From Prostheceraeus crozeri (lineage: Eukaryota; Platyhelminthes; Polycladida; Euryleptidae): a stretch of 64,000 nucleotides of DNA. Positions within the stretch are counted from its first letter, which is position 1, and each line of letters starts with the position of its first letter. Shown one piece after another: positions 45,106 through 54,981 of this stretch. The position numbers and the translations under genes were made by a program. The notes beneath the pieces were generated by a model. The model had not been told where the DNA came from and did no database searches. It saw only the letters and a program-made list of their open reading frames with translations. The stretch lies in NCBI GenBank assembly GCA_907163375.1, contig CAJQUW010011521.1, positions 310,001-374,000 of the forward strand. Reading direction: 5' to 3'.

Positions 45106-47201
45106 TTTGTTTCCAATTTTCTACTGAGGATGCAACTGAATATCTAATTATTCCATTTACACAAGCAGATGGTGACTATTCATAAACTGATGATTTCTAC
45201 GACGATTTTTATATTAAGTTTATAGATTAATTATTAAGCTTAATTTTAAGTTAAAGAGTTTAAAAATTCTCAAATTGCATGTAAAATCTCATCATTACAT
45301 GAAGAACACATCATTGAAAGTTATAATTTTGAAAGCGTTCCCATAGTCTAAGTCACGTTTCGCTTTCCAATTGATGTGTGAGATCATTATCATCTCATTG
45401 ATATCTTCAAAGTACTTCACAGATACGGAATCGTCTTCCTTGCAAATGAAATTTTGTCAAAGCATAATGAGGAAAAGATTCATGCAAAAGTTTTTAAAGG
45501 ACAAATTAATTAATGTCTTCCTGACTTCACTACGTAACTTATCATCTTCAAACAATATTACAGACCAGATGAAGATATTCCAATTTACAGCATCACTATT
45601 GATAAGCGAGTTTTTATGAAGTAACACATCAGACGTCGTCAGGATGATCGCTATCCTACTGCACATCGAAAATTAATTTCATTGCAAAATTTGCAATTGA
45701 TTGATTGAACAGATTCAATCAATTGATTGGTGACATCAATTGATTTGTGTTGTAAAGGGAAAGTAATCAATTGATTGATTTACTTGCAATGCCGTCGCCA
45801 CTCTGCTGTCGTCGGAAAAATATCCTACCTCAAGAGATTTATTTGGACACTAAGTTTACTGAACATGTCTTATTCACAAACTGATCGCTTTCAGGATTCT
45901 ATTCAGGAACTACTTGAATACAAAAGTTATAATTGATTATAGTAGAAGTTCAATAATTGATTATTACTATGATGCATGTGCCCAACTCTGTGATAAAATT
46001 TATTCATATTCACATCCAATCAAGGATATAGTTATATGTACTCCATGTGTGGGTCTACCTAAGTCACTATTCAAAAGGATGATGAACTATTATGCGACTT
46101 GCAAATCATATAGGCTCATGTAGCCTAATTTGTTAAAGTGTAATTCAAATTCAATAATTGGTCTATTCGAGCGGCGATGATAAATAGTTGTAATTAAGTG
46201 AATGATAATCCGACTGCAACTTATTGATTACTGTCTTAAAATAATTGCAATTAATGGTAGAACTGCATGATTGCAATTAATTAATTAATTGCATCCTGCT
46301 ACAATGGCTTGCCCAAAATTAATGTCAACTAATTTTCTGGCTTTCTGCTTTCACAGAAATCATATTCTCCTCAAATCGGTTCTTTATATCAATTAGGGAC
46401 TATATACATTATACTAAACCTGAAAAATGCTATGAAATGACAAAGCGTACTCGCCGAGTGAGTGGAGTTAATTGACTTTTCAAATGTGCAGCTTTTTCTG
46501 TTTTTAATTGTTTAAGCTAGTAGGGCATATTATAAACGCTTCAGATATTTTGAATGTGTCGTTGCGCAGCATCAAAATATTTCTGTCAAGCTCCCTTAAG
46601 AAAGTAAGTACAAATGCGGGTGTGATGGATTATTTCTAAATTCTGATGATAACATTTGAGTTTTAATCAGTTGGCGAATGGAATTGGATATTCTGCTTCA
46701 TGCGATCTTAGAGGCGGCATTTTGTATGAAGTCAATGTCTGCAATCTATAGTCTAAAAATATACAGCACACATCTGATCCAAACTTACATCACTCACTTT
46801 CATACAACTTCTGGAGAGTTCTTTGATAATTTCTCAACCGATTCCTGCATGCCTAGTCATATGTAAACTCATTACGTCTTCATGACAAACTCTTTAGATT
46901 TAAGTCCACGCATCGATGAGTATTGGGCGTTTTATTTCTCCACAATTGTCTTACCATGTGCTTCATTTTCTGTGCCTTACAAATTGAGGATGATCAAGAC
47001 GGGTGGTTGAAATGTGGTTCTCAAGTCAAGCATGATAAAGCATCAGATCAAGACAATTTGAAAAGCACTTAATGAAAGTTCGTCGTTGAAAAAGATTTTA
47101 GCTTTATATTTTCAGTCATGTATTAGAGCCTATATCATAAATTCTGAACTATCACAGATAGGTAAAGCTCAAACGTGCGAGATTCAAAACGAAGTGAGTA
47201 G
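45106..47201. other. No gene recognised
   Basis: AT-rich sequence. A low-complexity patch built of CAATTGATTGATT lies at about 45690-45785, and ATTGCAATTAATTAATT occurs near 46270. No coding domain is seen. Confidence 0.55.
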
Positions 47202-47710
47202 CATAGAGTATGTATAAAGTAGATAGAGTGTTGACTCAAAAAGTGTCTATATACAGTGAACTTAGATACACATTACAGTTTACATTAGAAGATTCAGTTC
47301 TTTTTGTTGAGACTGCGCTCCTGCGGTGCAAAAAATTATTTGAACATTTTTTAAAAAGCTAAATCTTTGCAAATTACTCTGTAATATCGACATGAACCCA
47401 ATATATAAGCAGTGTGACACTTATTAGATGTCAAAAGGAATGAGTTTGCTAACATACATCTTAATTAAGCGGAAATTAAGATGATTATCATGGGAATTGC
47501 ATGAACCGCATATTATTGCAAGTCTTCATGAAAAACTTGAGATCTGTTTGTACTTTTTGGCTGAAATTACATGATTTTATGATTCGCTAAATTTATGTTT
47601 CATTTATTGAATCTGAACAGCAATGTGGACCCATTTGCATCTTTTAAAGTTCTTTGTGATCATTGTCTTTGATTATGTTATTTTGCTCTTCCGGTGGCAA
47701 GTGAATATTT
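47202..47710 (+). mobile_element. Rep-A copy 4, 3'-truncated
   Basis: Starts CATAGAGTATGTATAAAGTA. The interior matches copies 1 and 2 up to GTGGACCCATTTGCATC and CTTCCGGTGGCA, where similarity stops. The closing inverted repeat is missing. Confidence 0.7.
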
Positions 47711-48258
47711 TTGTTTCATTGTATACAAGGTAGACACAAATGTGCTTGCTCATCTCAAAAAGTGGAGCTTGACGCTTTTGTTCGCAAAGTTATTACATTA
47801 AACATGTAGGCCTAGTCCTTTGGCTGTACTGTGTATAAACTTGTTGTTTCTTTATAAAACTACATAGGGTAGGTTATTCATGCCATCAATTGATAAGAGC
47901 CACTTTTCAGACAGCGTCTCATCAATACAACTAAATATAGTGGATATTCCGAACTTGACTTCCAAAACTGCCCTGCAGGCCTGCTTGATAGAAATATAGC
48001 ACGTAGGTATATTTCGGTAGAACGATGATAGTTTGGTCCCTAAGAATCCCCCTCTGCTCTCGTTTCTCAATATCGAGATCTCGAGTTCAATGTTTTTCCT
48101 ACGGTGATATCTATAGATTCGAGGCCACACGTAGGCCAATATTATGTTTGCGTCAGTTACTAAAAAATATACAGTTGATTACACACAATTGCCAATTATT
48201 GTAATTGTGCTAGTAATTGCAATTGCAATACATGTCTCTCTCGACAGAACTTGACATC

Positions 48259-48261
<3 letters not shown>
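47711..48261. other. No gene recognised
   Basis: A 95-residue minus-strand frame (47852-48139) has no recognised domain. The end of the interval is rich in CAATTG-like words before the TA repeat. A TAGGCCTA octamer lies at 47807. Confidence 0.5.

Positions 48262-48292
<31 letters not shown>
48262..48292. repeat. (TA)n microsatellite
   Basis: About 15 TA units directly abut the 442-bp inverted-repeat unit. A shorter TA run (48759-48775) lies on its other side, about 27 bp beyond its right edge. Confidence 0.9.
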
Positions 48293-48295
<3 letters not shown>

Positions 48296-48732
48296 CATTG
48301 TGAAAGAAAAACACTTTTTTTTCCGGACTAGTTTCAAGGCTAGTTTATTGCCTCATCTTCAGCGGTACAACAAAGAATTCAGTAAAATCCACAATAAAAT
48401 TTATATCTACAAGTTTGCTTCAACAGAAACATTTTCATTAACTAAAATCTCAAATAAAATACGTCACAAAATACAGAGAGCGTTGAACCACATAGCTATT
48501 GCGCTAAACATGACATCATTACGAGCGGATTACGTCATAAATTTAATGTCAAAGGAAATTGTCCGTTCCGGTCATTCGATAAGCAATCTGTGTTGTTAAT
48601 TAAAATAGATTCTAGAATCATTGGGTATTTCGAGCAACCTATAATTTTGAAATTTTCATGTTTCGGTGCATGAACATGCATGTACCAAGAACTAGTCCGG
48701 AAAAAAAAGTGTTTTTCTTTCACAATGACAAT
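48291..48732 (-). mobile_element. 442-bp unit with 43-bp inverted ends
   Basis: 48291-48333 is the exact complement of 48690-48732. Both arms contain TGAAAGAAAAACACTTTTTT and CCGGACTAG. The minus strand of the left arm leads into a complete hammerhead motif. The right arm has only the 3' strand of that motif. The 356-bp interior has a 99-residue frame without recognised domains. TA repeats lie on both sides. Hammerheads with this short stem III are known in the terminal repeats of Penelope-like elements, so this is probably a non-autonomous or rearranged terminal piece of such an element. Confidence 0.75.
48323..48365 (-). ncRNA. Type I hammerhead ribozyme
   Basis: Read on the minus strand: CCG (48365-48363) pairs with CGG (48325-48323) as stem I. 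CTGAAGA (48362-48356) is the CUGANGA core. TGAGGC/GCCTTG forms stem II with a 9-nt loop, wobble pairs at its base. GAAAC (48335-48331) follows. ACTAGT then gives a 2-bp stem III with a 2-nt loop, and GTC (48328-48326) is the cleavage triplet. All core positions fit. The 2-bp stem III is the form known from amphibian satellites and Penelope-like elements, where it works best as a dimer. Predicted cleavage falls between 48326 and 48325. Confidence 0.8.
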
Positions 48733-48819
48733 ATGAAGCGTCTGGGAACTTTGTGCGTAAATATATATATATATATTATACTTGTACATAGAATTACATG
48801 AATTTGACATAGCACGATG

Positions 48820-49332
48820 TAAAAGCTAGCCATTTAATGATGGAAGAAATCGCTTGATGAACATAGCTTCCTTCTTCTCGCGCTCAACTTTTGACCCATT
48901 AGGAAGCTGATAAAAAGTTGCTGCACAGAATTCATGGCCACACGCGGCAATATGACGACTCACTTTTAAGAAAGAGTACTGTTCTCAAAAAATTTGCTGC
49001 CGATGCACGGTAATACGATGTCGAAAAACATCCCCGGTCTGACCGATATAGTACTGGCCACACTTACAACACTGCAACTTATATATCACATTAGAAGAGA
49101 GGCACGTTAAGTTCTGATTAATGTTGAAGATTTCCGTACCTGCTGCAGTTTGAAACGAGACACTTTTACCCGTGATCATAATGTCACACGTTCGGCAGCG
49201 ACTTTCGTTGCAACGCTGCATGCCATTAACTGTCATTCGATTCTTCTTAGAGAGAATGGATATGAGTGATCTGGGTTGATAGAAGGACGAGCGAAACATG
49301 CAATTTTCAAAAGCATTAAGAGATGATGGCAA
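48820..49332 (-). pseudogene. Penelope-like GIY-YIG endonuclease, left arm
   Basis: After a short gap from the RT, the frame reads CNESRCRTCDIMITG (a cysteine cluster before the nuclease), then NVIYKLQCCKCGQYYIGQTG (the GIY-YIG core). HRITVHRQQI follows, and in another frame CGHEFCAATFYQLPNGSKVEREKKEAMFIKRFLP. A frameshift separates the last two parts. The nuclease would nick target DNA for priming. Confidence 0.85.
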
Positions 49333-49392
49333 GGTGCTAGAGATTGGTCTTATTATATCATTGAAAATATTCGGATTGTTTTCATTATAAGT

Positions 49393-50004
49393 TCAAATAA
49401 ACGGAATAATTACTTTGTTCACATTCTTTTTGTCTTCTTTGATAACTGGATTTTCGGCCATTTTTATAGCATTGTCAATTAACTTTAACGGATATTTCAG
49501 TTTGATCAGATGAGATTTTAATTCAGAATATCTTACGCGTCTGTCATCAACATTTGAAGCAATTCGCTTTATTCGATTTGCTAGGTTGAACGGGATGTTT
49601 CTTAGGATATGGCGTGGATGGGCTGAATTGAATGGGACATAATTTAAAGTGTCAGTTGGTTTGTGGTAGATGTCAGTGTGTATTGTTCTTGAGAAAAAAT
49701 TGAAAAATACTTTCACATCAAGGAAGTTTATACACTTTTTATCCAATTCTTGAGTAAATCTAATCGATGGATGTAAATCATGCAACATATTACAAAACTC
49801 ATTAGGTTGGCCAAATCCGTCTCTCCAAATCAGCCAACAATCATCCAAATAACGTAGCCAAGATTGTTGAATTTCCTGGGCTGAATGGGAATAAAGTTCG
49901 TTCAATTTTACATACATTCTGTCCTCTAAGAATCCCATGACTAATGAGGCGTGGGTGGGGGCTACTTTTGTGCCCATAGCCGTACCGGATATTTGCAAAA
50001 ATTG
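49393..50004 (-). pseudogene. Penelope-like RT, palm and thumb
   Basis: About 200 residues in one frame: GTAMGTKVAPTHASLVMGFL (motif next to the active site), YLDDCWLIW (Asp pair), INFLDVKVFF, the conserved Penelope-type TDIYHKPTDT, and a helical thumb ending FI. The fingers and first catalytic Asp are missing because the copy is truncated. It cannot be active. Confidence 0.9.
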
Positions 50005-50019
50005 ATGCATGACATGAAT

Positions 50020-50875
50020 AACTTCTTCTTGAATACTTTGAAGAACGATTTAAACTCGGAAGTTGTAAAACTGAGGTCTAAGATTGATATGAAAATGAAT
50101 GGTTTATCCACTGAAATCATTAAAACCTGCAAACAGTATGCCAAAGTGCATAAATCAACGCAAATTTGCCTTTTGCGAATCGCGGCAGAACGAATCAATC
50201 GCCGAAATATATGAATCTGCTCTGAATGAAGAGGTGCCTAAAGTTCCCAAGAAGTTCTTTAAGAGTCAAAAATGTGAACAATCACTAATGGAATGTGAAC
50301 TAGATAAAGAACTTATGCGTAAAGAAGTATTGCATGAAGTAACCCGTCTTCGCATGAGGTCTTCCCTTAAGAAAGACTTTATTGAACGGATAGATGTTGA
50401 TATGATATGTAAGATAAAACAAAAAATTATGATATCATAAGAGCCGACGAACAAATTGAAAAATGGAAAGATGAGACTGAAAAGGAGGAGAATTTAAGTA
50501 CGTTGTTGTGGGAAAAGAAAATACATTTCTTTAAGTCCGATATGCACCTTTTATCTTTAGATGGTCCGCCGAAAAATGTAAGGAGAAATTTCCCATCTTT
50601 TAACACAAACAGGCTAAACAGAACAAACGAGAACCGGTACAATTCGAATTACAGATTTAGAAGAAATAATGACATGGGCTATCGAGGCAACAATTACTCC
50701 AGACGTTTTGATAATTTCCAATATAACCAGCGCAGGCAAAACTTAAGACCTAATAATTATAGTAGGCCTAGCTTTAACAGACGAAACAATTTTCTAAACA
50801 ACAATCTTGAAAATGACTTGTATTCCGAAGATGATTCTAAGCCTAATGTATATAGAAGAAATGTTTGTCAAGATA
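50020..50875 (+). pseudogene. Penelope-like N-terminal region, Asn/Arg-rich
   Basis: Three overlapping frames cover a Lys/Glu-rich part (ELRSK-type helices, MRKEVLHEVTRLRMRSSLKK) and then a strongly biased Asn/Arg/Tyr-rich stretch. Examples of that stretch are RRNNDMGYRGNNYSRRF and RRQNLRPNNYSRPSFNRR. Such basic low-complexity segments before the RT are seen in some Penelope-like proteins and probably bind nucleic acid. Frame changes break it. Assignment rests on its position in front of the RT and its orientation. Confidence 0.6.
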
Positions 50876-52610
50876 CGTGGTGTGATCCAAAATGTCCCGG
50901 ACTAACCTACTTGCAGATAACCTGTGATAACGAATACTACTTCAGATGTAAATTTAGGTCTTTAAGGCATGAGAAATATGGTTGCCGAAATTTTTCCGGT
51001 CAGTTTTCTATTTTTTCAAAATTTTCAAACATTTTTGTCTGAATTTCAAGATTTTCCTATAAATTCTAGCGATTTAGAATTAATATATTTAGATTAACTT
51101 GACAGTTAAGCTATCACTAATAACCTGACTAATAATTAACGGAAAAACAAATGTTTTGTTCCAGAAAACAGTTTACTTTTCAATGTATGAGCCGTTAGCA
51201 TTCGTCACTTTTTGCCAACGAAGTCTCAATTCACAAAAAGCTTTATGAAAAAATTCCGGTGTCAAAGAATCAAAAAACTCAGTAACTGCATCCCGCAGTT
51301 CAACTGGCGATTCAAAATGGTGTCCACGAAGATGATTTTTGAGGAATCTAAACAGATAGAAGTCACTTGGGGCCAAGTCAGGTGAATAAGGAGGATGGCT
51401 CAATAGTTGAAATCCGTTTCTCGTTAAGGCATTGGTTGTCTCCTGCGAGGTGTGAATCGGAGCATTGTCATGAAGCAAGTAGAGGGGAATGTTTCGTGGC
51501 TTTCTTATTTTCTTCCTCGCTTCAGATAACAGATTGGAATACTATTCGCTATTGATTCTTACTCCTTTATCCGCAAAGTCAACCAGTTGGATTCCCGAAG
51601 CGTTCCAAAAGACCGTCAGCATCAACGACCGGCGATGTGATGTTCCGGATCACATTTTCAAAGGGGCAGACTCGCCTGATTTTCGCCACTCTGCAGATTC
51701 TCGCTTACTTTGAGGCAGATACAAACTTAAAGGTGTTTCATCCTCTGTAAGGATGCAGTTCAGAAACTGATCTCCGTGCATTTCGAGGAGATCCAAATTT
51801 GACTGTGCCGCCAGAAGTCTGTTCTTCATTTCAGGTGACAGAAACTTCGGTACGAAACGTGATGCCAGTTTGCGATATCCAAGTCTTTCGATGATGTCAT
51901 GACAGGAGTGATAACTGATTCGCAACTCTCTTGACAACTCACGGATGGTTATCCTTCTGTGTGCTGTAATCACTTCATCGCACTGACTCGATTTCTCTTC
52001 CGGAATCTCCTGCGGCCGACCAACAGTTGAAAAATCTTGCTCCACAGATTGTCTTCCGCGTTTAAATTCGCTTATCCAGAAATAAGCAGTAGTTCTCGAT
52101 GGAGCTTTGCTTCCATATGCCAGGCTTAATTCCTTTAGAATGTCACCATTAGCGAAGCCGCGGATCAGGAGGTATCGTATCACACTGCGATATTCGACTG
52201 AAGACACGCTTGTCACATCCATCATGAAAACTGATAGAACAAAGAACCATCGTTGACACGGATTTCTTAATGAATGCGTGCTGAATGAACTTCACTGATT
52301 GATATCGTAACACATGAAGCAATTAACAAAAGACGTGCAATATTCATGGCAAAGATATCCGTCAAATAAGGTACAAATCAAAATCAATCTAACTATAACA
52401 ATAAGACAAATCGGATCTCGATCAATTCAGAAAATACAGAAATTCATGTTAAAATGTAAAAATATTTTTTAAAAATAGAAAACTGACCGGAAAAATTTCG
52501 GCGACCATATTTCTCATGCCTTAAAGACCTAAATTTACATCTGAAGTAGTATTCGTTATCACAGGTTATCTGCAAGTAGGTTAGTCCGGGACATTTTGGA
52601 TCACACCACG
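50876..52610 (-). mobile_element. Mariner with 140-bp terminal inverted repeats
   Basis: TA flanks both ends (50874-50875, 52611-52612). The first 140 bp, starting CGTGGTGTGATCCAAAATGT, are repeated in inverted form at 52471-52610 with a single base difference seen. The length is 1735 bp. Ordinary mariners have TIRs near 30 bp, so these are unusually long. The almost perfect match between the arms indicates a recent insertion. Confidence 0.9.
51173..52225 (-). pseudogene. Mariner transposase with two nonsense codons
   Basis: One continuous frame of about 350 codons from the ATG at 52225 to the stop at 51173, the normal mariner length. The N-terminal helix-turn-helix region comes first (SVIRYLLIRGFANGDI...). 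VGRPQEI marks the linker, TEDETPLSLY holds the first Asp (D162), LLHDNAPIHTS the second (D253) and SPDLAPSDFYLF the third (D288). Residues 253 and 288 are 34 apart, giving the DD34D signature. In-frame stops at codons 192 and 228 inactivate it. Both fit C-to-T changes (CGA to TGA, CAG to TAG). It is close to SETMAR/Hsmar-like transposases. Confidence 0.9.
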
Positions 52611-52649
52611 TAGTTATGATAATCAATATGACATGCATGGTAAATAACT

Positions 52650-53700
52650 CTTTTTTAGGTTAGGAAGTATCTCTGTCTTTAATCTCTCAACTGCTGAACT
52701 AAATGATGACTGCAAAAAAGTTTTATCGAAGGGCACTAAATTTTGTTCCACTCCTAGAAAAAATATTACTGATCTTGAAATGAATTTGGATAATTTCTAC
52801 CGAAAATTACGGTTGCATGATTATTTTTATGATAAAGAAGAAAATAGAGCATCTAATTTATGTTGCAATAAATCGGATTTCATGCCGTCTAAAGGTCTTA
52901 ATGCAGATTTAGATAACATCATACAAATCATGGATAATCAATCTCAATCTGCTATGAAAAGTTCACAGATTGCAACTTATAATAAGCATAATATTTCCAA
53001 AAATGAAACAAATACATTAAAACTTATGAAGTCTTTGAATGATTTACACTTTACAGAAGCAGACAAAGGTGGTGCCTTAGTAGTGTTAGACTATCAATTT
53101 TACAGCAGGCGTATGAGAGAGGAGCACCTGTATATGAACCTATAGCAAGATTGAAGCATATAATTGTCAAACAACCCTTAAAGAAATTATATCACATTGT
53201 AAGCAATATAAATCATGTCTAACAGAGAAAGAATATAGATATGTGACAAAATTTCATCCGAAATTATCGAATATGTACGGTTTGCCTAAGTTACATAAGC
53301 AGATTGACTATTTCTCGAATATTTATCCTGACGATTTCGGTTGTATTTCTAAGGTGGCTCCACCTGACCTGAAATTCCGTCCCATTGTGTCCAGTCGCTT
53401 TTCACCTACCAGTCATCTTAGCGCGATTTTAGATGAAATTTTGAAGCATATTTCACCACATCTTAGCAGTCATTGCAGAGATACATTCCACTTCCTAGAT
53501 AATTTACCGGAGAAAATTGATGATAGCTTTACGTTCATGACCTTTGATGTCATATCGTTATACACAAATATACCCCACGATCTTGGCTACCAGGCTGTCG
53601 AATACTGGTTCGATAAAGAGAAAGAGCGTATACGACACGTTTTACAAAATCGTTTATTCTCGATGGATTGAAATTGGTGCTGGAAAGAAATTACTTCTTC
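52650..53700 (+). pseudogene. Penelope-like RT, N-terminal and fingers part
   Basis: The plus strand reads GSISVFNLSTAEL, FCSTPRKNITDLEMNLDNFY, and FTEADKGGALVVLD, the ADKGG block conserved in Penelope-type RTs. After one break come MYGLPKLHKQ, KFRPIVSSRFSPTSHL and FMTFDVISLYTNIPHD (first catalytic Asp). About two frame breaks separate this from the GTAMGTKVAP block at 53730. Confidence 0.85.
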
Positions 53701-53711
53701 TTTGAAGATGA

Positions 53712-54326
53712 CATCAATTTTTGCAAATATCCGGTACGGCTATGGGCACAAAAGTAGCCCCCACCTACGCCTCATTAGTCATGGGATTCTTAGAGGACAG
53801 AATGTATGTAAAATTGAACGAACTTTATTCCCATTCAGCCCAGGAAATTCAACAATCTTGGCTACGTTATTTGGATGATTGTTGGCTGATTTGGAGAGAC
53901 GGATTTGGCCAACCTAATGAGTTTTGTAATATGTTGCATGATTTACATCCATCGATTAGATTTACTCAAGAATTGGATAAAAAGTGTATAAACTTCCTTG
54001 ATGTGAAAGTATTTTTCAATTTTTTCTCAAGAACAATACACACTGACATCTACCACAAACCAACTGACACTTTAAATTATGTCCCATTCAATTCAGCCCA
54101 TCCACGCCATATCCTAAGAAACATCCCGTTCAACCTAGCAAATCGAATAAAGCGAATTGCTTCAAATGTTGATGACAGACGCGTAAGATATTCTGAATTA
54201 AAATCTCATCTGATCAAACTGAAATATCCGTTAAAGTTAATTGACAATGCTATAAAAATGGCCGAAAATCCAGTTATCAAAGAAGACAAAAAGAATGTGA
54301 ACAAAGTAATTATTCCGTTTATTTGA
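53712..54326 (+). pseudogene. Penelope-like RT, palm and thumb, right arm
   Basis: The same 200-residue segment as in the left arm (GTAMGTKVAP, YLDDCWLIW, TDIYHKPTDT), one residue different (TYASL for THASL). It is a continuation of the copy starting at about 50020. Confidence 0.9.
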
Positions 54327-54386
54327 ACTTATAATGAAAACAATCCGAATATTTTCAATGATATAATAAGACCAATCTCTAGCACC

Positions 54387-54770
54387 TTGCCATCATCTCT
54401 TAATGCTTTTGAAAATTGCATGTTTCGCTCGTCCTTCTATCAACCCAGATCACTCATATCCATTCTCTTTAAAAAGAATCGAATGACAGTTAATGGCATA
54501 CAGCGTTGCAACGAAAGTCGCTGCCGAACTATATCGGTCAGACCGGGGATGTTTTTCGACATCGTATTACCGTGCATCGGCAGCAAATTTTTTGAGAACA
54601 GTACTCTTTCTTAAAAGTGAGTCGTCATATTGCCGCGTGTGGCCATGAATTCTGTGCAGCACCTTTTTATCAGCTTCCTAATGGGTCAAAAGTTGAGCGC
54701 GAGAAGAAGGAAGCTATGTTCATCAAGCGATTTCTTCCATCATTAAATGGCTAGCTTTTACATCGTGCTA
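54387..54770 (+). pseudogene. Penelope-like endonuclease, deleted
   Basis: Starts like the left-arm endonuclease (MPSSLNAFENCMFRSSFYQP, CNESRCRT) but then jumps about 140 bp to TISVRPGMFF, losing the GIY-YIG tyrosines. The rest of the domain follows out of frame (HIAACGHEFC region at about 54620). It is inactive. Confidence 0.85.
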
Positions 54771-54981
54771 TGTCAAATTCATGTAATTCTATGTACAAGT
54801 GCTGTCTGTGATAATGATTCTTCCATTATTTTGTTTGTGCTGTTTCATTTATTGCCTTGACAATCAACTGATAGGTTGTGAAATCGATCGGCACAAGATA
54901 TAGCATCATTTTGTGAAACTGGTTGATTTTTTCCTTTTTTACTATAACTTCCATTTGCGTTACACTTTTAACTTACATATA

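Larger units (their letters stand above)
48780..50007 (-). mobile_element. Penelope-like element, inverted 5'-truncated arm
   Basis: On the minus strand the arm starts inside the RT at LQISGTAMGTKVAP, continues with YLDDCWLIW (catalytic Asp pair) and the thumb (TDIYHKPTDTLNYVP), and ends with the GIY-YIG endonuclease. It is nearly identical to 53712-54800 on the other strand: the 200 shared RT residues differ at one position. It meets the plus-strand copy head to head at about 50007. Confidence 0.9.
50008..54800 (+). mobile_element. Penelope-like element, plus-strand copy with mariner inside
   Basis: The N-terminal part lies at about 50020-50875, the mariner at 50876-52610, and the RT and endonuclease at about 52650-54800. 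The sequence on either side of the mariner is consistent with one uninterrupted element before a TA-targeted insertion. Its 3' end matches the end of the left arm to the base (ATGTACAAGT). Relative to the left arm it lacks about 140 bp between the cysteine cluster and the GIY-YIG core. Confidence 0.85.

Noticed and set aside
45690-45785. CAATTGATTGATT repeats as a regulatory palindrome cluster
   Set aside because: Best explained as low-complexity AT-rich sequence with short-period slippage.
50876-51042. Zinc-binding protein end (CDPKCPG...CDNEYYFRC) continuing the Penelope-like frame
   Set aside because: These residues are a translation of the mariner's terminal inverted repeat. The same words occur inverted at 52471-52610.
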